Under the pieces are notes generated by a model, which worked only from the letters and a program-made list of their open reading frames with translations, searched no databases and was not told where the DNA came from. Shown here piece after piece: positions 8,405-16,102 of a stretch of DNA of 20,109 nt. Numbering within the stretch: the first letter of the stretch is position 1; every line of letters begins with the position of its first letter. Made by a program: the position numbers and the translations under genes. The stretch covers positions 1 through 20,109 of IMG/VR virus record IMGVR_UViG_3300007554_000034. One strand, written 5' to 3'. The DNA is from a virus.

Positions 8405-10204
8405 ATGGGTAATTTAAGTGAAATACGAGTAATATTAGGTTCTTTAAGGTACAAATCAGCACCTGATACTACCTTAATGGTTAATGTACCTTTTGTACAA
8501 ACAACAAAGGAAAATGTTGAATTTGAAAGAAATGTTAACATTGATTTAGAACAAGTGTTCTTTGATGAAAGACAGGCCTCCGAAACATTTAGACCAACCG
8601 CTAAGTTCAACGTCTTATTTTATAATGCTTATAGTGGAACAAGTAATTACACACCATTTGAAAATAGTATGTATTATGTAAATGAAACCGCTGCCGCAGT
8701 TTCTCAATGTAATACAAATGCTCAACAAATTGCGTGGACTGGTTTCCCTCAATATAATGAATTTAATTTCATACGAACTGATTATAACGAACCTGGTTAC
8801 ACACAACCACCAAACAATCATTTAACATTCGTACCTAAAAGCGCGTCGAGTTACAATTGGAACTTCTTTGTTAGTTACGCATTTGATAATATATACGACA
8901 AACCATTAAGTGCTATTGAATCAAAAACAGGTGTTCTAATTAATTGGGTTTCTGGTGATGGTGTACCTTTTGTAGTTGTACCAACAACATATAAAGGACA
9001 GGATGTGGTTATGTTTAGATGTCCATTTAAACATGGTTTAACTCCTGGTGAATATGTGCAATTAAATTTTAGTTATAATGGTAATAATTTATTTGAAGTT
9101 TATACTTTAGGTGATGGTACGTCAGGGAGTGAAGAATACGTTTTCAGTATTTCCGATTACGGATTTACTGGTGGTGGTTTAACAGTTTCAGGTACAACAG
9201 GAACTTTCAAAAGAATAATCAATCCTGCAAACCTTACTGAAACAACTTCTGAGTATTATGTGAGACGAAATAAAATTTTAACATCATCTGAAGATGCTGT
9301 TATGGTTAATGCAGGATTTGACCAAAACATATTTGGTAATAAACAAAAGTATTTAAGTAGCGGTTTAACACCCAACCAAGTTTCCCGTATTGCAACAAAA
9401 GAGGGGTCACAATCATACACGCTGTCATTCAACGAAGATGTTAAAATCACAGGTTTAGTTGATAATCAAAAAAGACCTGTAACGGAATTATTTATCACAA
9501 CTATTTGGAAAGGTTATTTTGGTTTAACATTCGGTACACAAAAACAGAATGGTCAGGGATATAATGGGCTACGACAAGGGTATGAATTTAACTTACCATT
9601 AGTGAATGGTAATGTTAACAATTGGTGGTCGACTTTAAATGTTAATTCTGATACACAACTACCTATTGATGTTTATAACACACCAATCGGTGCGACAGGA
9701 GGACCTGCGGGTGGGCCAATACCTTTCACATATGTTAGGTCATTAAAAAAAGATGATACTTTAGATGGTGACTTGTGTGAGTGGAATGACTTTGCTCAAG
9801 AAGAGAGAGTTATGTCAAGACTATACCATAAGTTTACGATGAATCCATTTGTGTTTAATGTAACTAATCCACCACAATCACCAGTTAATCGATATGGTTA
9901 TTATTACAACCCACATTCACCAATGACGTTGAGAGTCTTTTCTGATTACATAGAAACTGGTGATAAAAAGAATGTTGAGAACATACCTAATTATTCATAC
10001 TTCTCACAAAATGAGGGTGTGTTTATGTGGAGAGATTTATACCCATACGGATACATTGATTCAACAGGTTTAGGTGTTAATTACCCATTTTTAAATGATA
10101 AACATTACCCATATACTGACATAATCTTCAGAATAATCCCTGAAGGGACTAATTATATAGAACAGGTTAGAGTTAGTGACCCATTAATTGACGATTGTGA
10201 ATAA
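8405..10204 (+). CDS. Structural protein of unknown family, probable baseplate/tail component
   Basis: 599 residues from the ATG at 8405, two bases after the upstream stop. An in-frame ATG at 8354 would overlap the upstream gene by 50 bases and add a low-quality leader (MIDSYLNGLIQ), so I prefer 8405. The N-terminus (MGNLSEIRVILGSLRYKSAP) is followed by beta-prone sequence rich in Asn, Tyr, Phe and Gly, with a run of Gly/Thr/Ser-rich turns in the middle (about 230-280). I see no signal peptide, membrane span, catalytic motif or known fold. No T4 gp8 or gp9 signature is visible, although the gene sits where such wedge genes lie in T4. The role is inferred from its place inside an unbroken tail operon. 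Confidence 0.8.
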   Translation: MGNLSEIRVILGSLRYKSAPDTTLMVNVPFVQTTKENVEFERNVNIDLEQVFFDERQASETFRPTAKFNVLFYNAYSGTSNYTPFENSMYYVNETAAAVSQCNTNAQQIAWTGFPQYNEFNFIRTDYNEPGYTQPPNNHLTFVPKSASSYNWNFFVSYAFDNIYDKPLSAIESKTGVLINWVSGDGVPFVVVPTTYKGQDVVMFRCPFKHGLTPGEYVQLNFSYNGNNLFEVYTLGDGTSGSEEYVFSISDYGFTGGGLTVSGTTGTFKRIINPANLTETTSEYYVRRNKILTSSEDAVMVNAGFDQNIFGNKQKYLSSGLTPNQVSRIATKEGSQSYTLSFNEDVKITGLVDNQKRPVTELFITTIWKGYFGLTFGTQKQNGQGYNGLRQGYEFNLPLVNGNVNNWWSTLNVNSDTQLPIDVYNTPIGATGGPAGGPIPFTYVRSLKKDDTLDGDLCEWNDFAQEERVMSRLYHKFTMNPFVFNVTNPPQSPVNRYGYYYNPHSPMTLRVFSDYIETGDKKNVENIPNYSYFSQNEGVFMWRDLYPYGYIDSTGLGVNYPFLNDKHYPYTDIIFRIIPEGTNYIEQVRVSDPLIDDCE

Positions 10205-10994
10205 TAGTTACAAATTTATATTAAGTGATTTACCACAAGTTATTGAGTTACCAGTTGAACTCAAGTGGGATTTTTATGGTCGTGACGAAACTATTGATGA
10301 ATATCAAGAAGAAGTTGTTAACGAGATAATTGGTAATGGTTATGACTTTGAAGTACTCAGATTTACCCATAAAGAGTATGGTCAAGAACAAACCAAACTA
10401 CAATATGATTTTTATTTTTATAGTGGTAATACGAATGATGTTAACACATCAACACCGCTTAATTGGGTATGTAGTTATTTACCTGAAGGATTCTTATCGA
10501 CCGAAGTATACTATTACAGACCATCTTTTACAAAATCATTCTTTAAACTCGACTTTTACGATTCGCCAAGTGGGGTGTCACAGACTAATTACTTCACCGT
10601 GATTTTACCCGTTCAACAAGGGTTAACAGAAACCGTTAGTATATCAACAGCCTTACCTTCAGTACAAATTAAAAAACCATCAATGAATTTGGATTTTGTT
10701 GGTGATTCAGAAGGGTTTTATTTGTATTGGTTAAGAAATCCTCAGTTTTTGGATATTAACACTTTCTATATGACAGCCAAATTTTTTGATGCTAGATTAG
10801 GTGTTTTTGTTAAAATGATGAACACTTCACAAGGTTCATTACCTGATAAATTTAACTTTATCCCTGAGCAAAAATTTTATTACAAAGTTGTTTTGGACAG
10901 ACAGACCAAAACTTATGAAATATTTGACGTAGTTACAAACCAAAGAATTGGTAATGGAACACCGATAAAATGGTACGAATATGTTAACCCATAA
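10197..10994 (+). CDS. Structural protein of unknown family in the baseplate operon
   Basis: 265 residues if it starts at the GTG at 10197 (reads NNSYKFILSDLPQVIELPVE), overlapping the upstream stop in GTGAATAA. A TTG at 10188 would give 268 residues. No ATG is available near the upstream stop, so the start is non-ATG in either case. The protein is rich in Tyr, Phe and Asp and looks all-beta (for example FFKLDFYDS, FTVILPVQQG, FYLYWLRNPQ), without any motif I recognise. It ends at 10994 in TAATG, sharing one base with the start of the next gene, so the two are translationally coupled. The function is unknown. A wedge or peripheral baseplate role is inferred only from neighbours. Confidence 0.75.
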   Translation: MNNSYKFILSDLPQVIELPVELKWDFYGRDETIDEYQEEVVNEIIGNGYDFEVLRFTHKEYGQEQTKLQYDFYFYSGNTNDVNTSTPLNWVCSYLPEGFLSTEVYYYRPSFTKSFFKLDFYDSPSGVSQTNYFTVILPVQQGLTETVSISTALPSVQIKKPSMNLDFVGDSEGFYLYWLRNPQFLDINTFYMTAKFFDARLGVFVKMMNTSQGSLPDKFNFIPEQKFYYKVVLDRQTKTYEIFDVVTNQRIGNGTPIKWYEYVNP

Positions 10995-12175
10995 TGGACA
11001 ATAGACAATATCATATTAGAATATCACCCGAGGTAATTAAGAATGACATATTCCCTGTAAATACTTACGCTGAATATGCGGATACGGAGTTAATTCCGTA
11101 TTGTTGTGATATTATTACCCGAGAAGTTATTAAATATGTAACAGGAACCACTTACGTTTATTCATCGATGACTGAGATATTATCAGGTGGTACTGATGGA
11201 ACATCTCTTTTAACTGGTTTAACTGTACCAATTCTTTTAACTGAAAACACAATTGATTTGGGTTATTATAGTGTGTTTGATGGTATGATTGAACAGCAAG
11301 AAACAATGACAAACTTTTTGTTTTCAGCAACCACTTCTTACCCATATACTTATTATTTTTATAACACATCTGATACTGAGTTTAAAAAATATTTGAGTTT
11401 TTCAAATTACTACGTTGATTGGGGTGATGGTAGTCCTATTGAAACTATTACAAGTGGAACACCTATTAATTATAGTCACACTTATACGATGGACGGTGAA
11501 TTTACAATTACTATGTCAGGTATGAGTCCTTGGGGGTCAAACATTATTCAAAAAACAATTACAACACCATACATTAATGTACCAATTTTAAATCCACAAG
11601 GAACTGCGTATTTTGTACCTGCGGGTGGTAGTTGGTCGGGAACGCCATTAGATTACAATTATATTTTTAGTGGAGACCAAGATTGCGATGTTTATTTAAA
11701 CTCAAGTTACAATTATACAACAGTACCTTTCCCTGTGACAGGGTATACTAATTCAACAATAAATGACCTCGAAGTTTATGGTAAAAAAGATGTTCTTTGG
11801 GGTGGTAAATATAAGATAGGGGTACCAGTAACTGGTACTTCAGGTAATGTAGGAACCGTTTGGGGTGAATTTAATGACGGTTTATATACCGCATATACTA
11901 TTAACAATGTTGACTACTATGATTATAATGATGGTAGAACTGTTTTTGTCGTTATGTCATCAGGAATGACACCTGACATGATGATATGTTCAGCAATTAC
12001 AAAAAATGAGGTATTATTAAACGTAATTGATGAAGCAGAAGTTCAAACTAATGTATTTATTGAGAGAGGTAAAGTATCTGCATTAGAAAGGGTTGAACGA
12101 CTTGGTGAAATTAACAATATCGGAGACCTTGAAAAATATGGTTACGGATTCTTTAACATAATAAAAATAGCTTAA
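10994..12175 (+). CDS. Structural protein with a PKD-like Ig domain
   Basis: 393 residues. Around residues 125-190 is a PKD-type beta-sandwich signature: YVDWGDGSPIE (140-150), then SHTYTMDGEFTITMSG (161-176), matching the family pattern 'W.fGDGs ... HtYt..G.ytvt.t'. PKD domains are typical of extracellular and surface-binding proteins and usually mediate protein or glycan contacts. The N-terminal ~120 residues and the rest are beta-prone and unrecognised. The C-terminus (residues about 355-393) is different, a charged helix followed by LGEINNIGDLEKYGYGFFNI, which could be an attachment element to the baseplate. It starts with ATG overlapping the upstream TAA by one base, and its own stop is one base from the next ATG. 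Its role as a peripheral baseplate or short fibre component is inferred. Confidence 0.78.
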   Translation: MDNRQYHIRISPEVIKNDIFPVNTYAEYADTELIPYCCDIITREVIKYVTGTTYVYSSMTEILSGGTDGTSLLTGLTVPILLTENTIDLGYYSVFDGMIEQQETMTNFLFSATTSYPYTYYFYNTSDTEFKKYLSFSNYYVDWGDGSPIETITSGTPINYSHTYTMDGEFTITMSGMSPWGSNIIQKTITTPYINVPILNPQGTAYFVPAGGSWSGTPLDYNYIFSGDQDCDVYLNSSYNYTTVPFPVTGYTNSTINDLEVYGKKDVLWGGKYKIGVPVTGTSGNVGTVWGEFNDGLYTAYTINNVDYYDYNDGRTVFVVMSSGMTPDMMICSAITKNEVLLNVIDEAEVQTNVFIERGKVSALERVERLGEINNIGDLEKYGYGFFNIIKIA

Positions 12176-12176
12176 C

Positions 12177-13082
12177 ATGGCAACAGGAACATATGGAACG
12201 ATAAGACCGGCTGACGTATCACCGGAAGATGTGGAGATAATTTTAAATTACACTCCATCAAGAGATGAGACTGATAACTTTGTCTTAACTAAATTGGACG
12301 CCGCGGCGATTCTAAAGCCTTATTTCAATAACTCAAGTACAGGTGGTAATCCTGTTGAAATTTTGGGTGGGTTGTATAATTTAAAGTTACCCGCAGACCA
12401 ATTCAATAAACTAGGTATCTACACCCTATACATTAGACCCGTTCAAATCAGAACTTCAATAACTGATTGTGGTGTTTTAGCGGCACTTCCTAACGTTAGA
12501 GGTTTGGTTATTGATTTAAATAACGTACCTACTGAATATAGAAATAAATTTGTTAATCAAGGTTTAGTCGGATTTAGAATTGAATACTTAAACTCTGATG
12601 GTACAAAAATACCTAATTTTTTCAGATTAATCACATCATCTTTCTTTTGTGAACCGGTAGTTCAAAATTTAACTAATACATCACAGAAAGCTGTTAGGTA
12701 TCGATACACAGATAATAACACTAATTTAGTTTTTTGTACATTATCACCATCATCCGCACCAACAAACAAACCGAATGCGGTACCTTTTATCGGACAACCA
12801 AACCAAGATGTTCTAATTTCAAATACGTACTTTAACCCAATCACTTTAGATATTGAAGTTGCAGAACACGACTTCTCAACACTAGCAATTGCGTTGTACG
12901 GAAATCAAACAAAATCAATTGACGATGGTATCTACACTATGTACGATACTAATAACAATATTTACAGACAATACAACTTGTATGAAATTCGTGACCAATT
13001 TAATGAATTGTTATACGAAGTTAGACAAGATAGAGGTAGTAATATTGATTATAGCAAAAACTTCTCAAATATCACACAATAA
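12177..13082 (+). CDS. Structural protein of unknown family, baseplate operon
   Basis: 301 residues, with ATG one base after the upstream stop. The N-terminus MATGTYGTIRPADVSPEDVE is followed by a probable beta-domain (FNKLGIYTLYIRPVQIRTSI around 85-104; VRGLVIDLNNVPTEYRN around 109-125). The C-terminal ~60 residues become charged and likely helical (YNLYEIRDQFNELLYEVRQD) and may be an oligomerisation or docking element. No signal peptide, membrane span or enzyme motif is visible. It ends in TAATG shared with the 1006-aa gene, implying coupled expression and suggesting that the products assemble together. Function unknown. The structural role is inferred from context. Confidence 0.78.
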   Translation: MATGTYGTIRPADVSPEDVEIILNYTPSRDETDNFVLTKLDAAAILKPYFNNSSTGGNPVEILGGLYNLKLPADQFNKLGIYTLYIRPVQIRTSITDCGVLAALPNVRGLVIDLNNVPTEYRNKFVNQGLVGFRIEYLNSDGTKIPNFFRLITSSFFCEPVVQNLTNTSQKAVRYRYTDNNTNLVFCTLSPSSAPTNKPNAVPFIGQPNQDVLISNTYFNPITLDIEVAEHDFSTLAIALYGNQTKSIDDGIYTMYDTNNNIYRQYNLYEIRDQFNELLYEVRQDRGSNIDYSKNFSNITQ

Positions 13083-16000
13083 TGGCGAATTTAAAATATA
13101 CTTGTCCACCACAATCGGCTACAGGAGCAGGGACTTTTTCAGATAATCTGGTTGGTTTTCAGTTAGTTGCTGGGGGTGGTTTGACGCAAGGTAATTTTCA
13201 ATTCACATCATCTATAAATGAAAAAGAAAATCGTAATTTTAGTGTTGGTGCTTTTTCACAACCAATAAATTTAGATGGTTTAGGTATTAATAACGTTTAT
13301 CAATCTAAAACCATTTTTGAAAAGAATTATAAGGTTTACCCTAACTACGATTTAAGTCAAATAACAAACTTTACTCAGTATGGTTCGTTGGTGAAAAGGT
13401 TATCAACATCAGTTGAAACTATCATCGCTAAGTTCCCTGCGGGTTTAGAGTCTGCGTTTATGGGTGTTAACTATGTTACTGGTCAAACAGCATTTAATGT
13501 TTCTTATAACTCAACTAGCGATACAACAACTTTTAGTTTAGATGCCACAAGAATTAGAAACCCATTTGATATTGATTTTAGTGTTAACGCAACTCTTAAT
13601 TTATCTTTAAGAGAAATCCAAGTGTCTCCATTAAGAGATATGACACTACAATATAGTAAGTATTCCCTATACTATAGTGGTAATGGATATTCTGTTGTTA
13701 ATATTGTACCAACAACAACAAATACTTTTGGTGATTTAATCATTACAGTTCAAGGAAATCCATTCTCAGGTGAAACTAATATTACTGAAACTATAATTGT
13801 TAGACCTAACGATTATGAAGTTAATCGTGTCTTTAATGAAGACTTTGACCAAGTTGAAAACTTTTTATTAAATAGAAATACATCACCGATTTATACTGCA
13901 ACATTTGAGGTACCTAATCAAACTGAAGATGGACAATACTATACCGACTATAACTCAATAACATGGCCTTTAAATGGTCTTTGGAATTTAGATATAGTTA
14001 CAAACGCATTTACAAATTATCTTCAAAAACTAGATGAGGTTGGTTTGTTCTTTGACCAATACGTAACAAATTTAATATCGAGATTTTTTATTACTGACGC
14101 GTTTAAAGAGTTTGATACTCAAACACAAAAAATTGAAAAGGTATTACAGATTTACGGTAGAAGTTTTGACGAAACTAAAAAGTTCATCGGGGCGTTAGCC
14201 TTTATGAACTCAGTTAATTATAATGTTGGTAATGATATTCCATCACAGTTATTAAAAAATTTGGCTCAAACATTAGGTTGGAATATCAATATATCACCAA
14301 TAACTAATGATGACTTTTTAAGTTCTGTATTTGGTCAAAAAAATGTTGATAAACCACAATTTACCGGTATATCTACCGAAGCAACTCCTGATGAATTAAA
14401 TTATCAATATTACAGAACATTAATACTTAATTCAGCTTACCTATTCAAATCAAAAGGAACAAGAAAATCTATAGAGGTTTTACTACGTTTGATTGGTGCA
14501 CCTGAAGCTCTTGTTGAGTTTAATGAGTATGTATATTTAGCGGACCAAAAAATAAATATGATTGAGTTTGATACTCAATTTGCATCTATATCAGGTGGTA
14601 CATATATACAACAGACACCAACATTAGAGGATGGTAATACGTTCACCATTTTTGGTGTCCAATATACAGGATTCACTACTTCAGAAACTATTTACGATGT
14701 AAACGTGTTTAGAGATGAATACCCTGTTGATGAAGACGGGTACCCAACCGCACCATTAAATACTGAAGGATTTTTCTTCCAAATAGGAAGTGGTTGGTTC
14801 GAACAAACACCTGAACACAGAGCTCCCACACAAGCCGACCCGAATATTAACGTATTCACAGGTAATAACCCTAATTATCAAACGGTATTACAACCATATA
14901 GTTATGGTCAAGAATACCTTAATAGATTTAGATATTTCCCATATATGGACATGGGTTATACCTTAACACCTGTTATTGATAATAATAAAAGTTGGGCCGA
15001 CTACGAAACTGGGTTAAGAACTAACTTTGATGGGGGATTAAATTCACGTTATTTGGTAGATGATGATAGATTAGTGTTAAATGTAAAGAATGTTGATTTA
15101 TTTATGAATCCTGCACAAGGTTTAGCCTACGACGTTTGGTTCATGTCAAGACAATACAATTACCCAATTCCTGACCAAGGATTACTCTATGTCCCACCTA
15201 CTTATTGTGACCCAACACCAACATCTGACTATCCTGTTAGAGGTGGTGTGGATTGGACGGAGATTAATCCACAACCTAAGAGAAAGACCTTCTTCGAATT
15301 TGCTCAGACTTTTTGGTTAAACATGATTAATGTTAGAAACAGACAATTTGCGACCGATGGTAAAACTGGTGGATACCCAACATTAGCATCAATCTATTGG
15401 AAATACTTAGAGTCCGAACAAATGGCTGGCATCCAAAACAACAACTTCACATATCAAACAATGATGGATTATGTGAATGGTATTGGCGACTATTGGATTA
15501 GATTGGTTGAACAGATGATACCCGCAACAACTATTTGGAATACAGGTACACGTTTAGAAAACTCAATATTCCACAGACAAAAATTTGTTTGGAGAAGACA
15601 AGAAGGATGTCAATTAGTTCCTGTACCATGTAAACCATGTGAGGTAACATCAAATATATTTAGATATGATTGTCCTATTGAACAAGTTGAGTGTGGTATT
15701 TTCCCATATTCAGAAAATCCACAACTAACAAGTTTCGGTGGTGTTTTAGGACAAGTTATGAACAACTATCTAAACCTTAATGGTTACACTTTAGGTAGTT
15801 GTGATTTAAATTCTTTAACAACTAAATGGTATGTTGATTTAAGATTAAATGGGGAACCAATAATTCAAAATAATTTCTTTAATGGTGTTGGTTATTTAGA
15901 CCCTATTTTAAGTTCACCAACTAATGAAGAATGGTTAAACGCATTAGTTAGTTCGTTAAATGATTTAAAAAATTATGGATATGATTACTATTTAACTACT

Positions 16001-16102
16001 GAAGATACTATTGTGATTTATAATGTAATATGTTCCGAATCAGAAGTGGGAACCAACTTTAAGTTAAATGTTGGTATAAACTTTAATATTTTGTGTAGTT
16101 AA
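13082..16102 (+). CDS. Large baseplate wedge protein with P2 gpI / T4 gp7-like core and a C-terminal module shared with the next gene
   Basis: 1006 residues, close in size to T4 gp7 (1032). The N-terminal ~280 residues are beta-rich. Residues about 315-430 are helical (FFDQYVTNLISRFFITDAF; LLKNLAQTLGWNI at 390-402). Residues 441-490 carry the pattern of P2 tail protein I: a helix YQYYRTLILNSAYLFKSKGT (441-460), then RKSIEVLLRLIGAP. The KGT-helix-G motif is typical of gpI, the counterpart of T4 gp7 that pairs with gp6/gpJ in the wedge. Aromatic- and Pro-rich sequence follows, then a Cys-rich patch near 847-874 (CQLVPVPCKPC). The last ~100 residues (905-1006) resemble residues about 610-711 of the next protein. 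Start and stop share bases with both neighbours (TAATG). The gp7/gpI call is motif-based and not certain. Confidence 0.85.
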   Translation: MANLKYTCPPQSATGAGTFSDNLVGFQLVAGGGLTQGNFQFTSSINEKENRNFSVGAFSQPINLDGLGINNVYQSKTIFEKNYKVYPNYDLSQITNFTQYGSLVKRLSTSVETIIAKFPAGLESAFMGVNYVTGQTAFNVSYNSTSDTTTFSLDATRIRNPFDIDFSVNATLNLSLREIQVSPLRDMTLQYSKYSLYYSGNGYSVVNIVPTTTNTFGDLIITVQGNPFSGETNITETIIVRPNDYEVNRVFNEDFDQVENFLLNRNTSPIYTATFEVPNQTEDGQYYTDYNSITWPLNGLWNLDIVTNAFTNYLQKLDEVGLFFDQYVTNLISRFFITDAFKEFDTQTQKIEKVLQIYGRSFDETKKFIGALAFMNSVNYNVGNDIPSQLLKNLAQTLGWNINISPITNDDFLSSVFGQKNVDKPQFTGISTEATPDELNYQYYRTLILNSAYLFKSKGTRKSIEVLLRLIGAPEALVEFNEYVYLADQKINMIEFDTQFASISGGTYIQQTPTLEDGNTFTIFGVQYTGFTTSETIYDVNVFRDEYPVDEDGYPTAPLNTEGFFFQIGSGWFEQTPEHRAPTQADPNINVFTGNNPNYQTVLQPYSYGQEYLNRFRYFPYMDMGYTLTPVIDNNKSWADYETGLRTNFDGGLNSRYLVDDDRLVLNVKNVDLFMNPAQGLAYDVWFMSRQYNYPIPDQGLLYVPPTYCDPTPTSDYPVRGGVDWTEINPQPKRKTFFEFAQTFWLNMINVRNRQFATDGKTGGYPTLASIYWKYLESEQMAGIQNNNFTYQTMMDYVNGIGDYWIRLVEQMIPATTIWNTGTRLENSIFHRQKFVWRRQEGCQLVPVPCKPCEVTSNIFRYDCPIEQVECGIFPYSENPQLTSFGGVLGQVMNNYLNLNGYTLGSCDLNSLTTKWYVDLRLNGEPIIQNNFFNGVGYLDPILSSPTNEEWLNALVSSLNDLKNYGYDYYLTTEDTIVIYNVICSESEVGTNFKLNVGINFNILCS

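Noticed and set aside
8365-9450. Minus-strand open frames at 8365-8610, 8615-8821 and 9256-9450
   Set aside because: They are antisense to the 599-aa gene, with low-quality protein composition and no gap for a leader.
10330-13146. Alternative-frame open frames at 10330-10602(+), 11130-11369(-), 12662-12844(-), 12889-13146(+)
   Set aside because: They lie entirely or mostly inside well-formed genes and show compositions typical of frame shadows.
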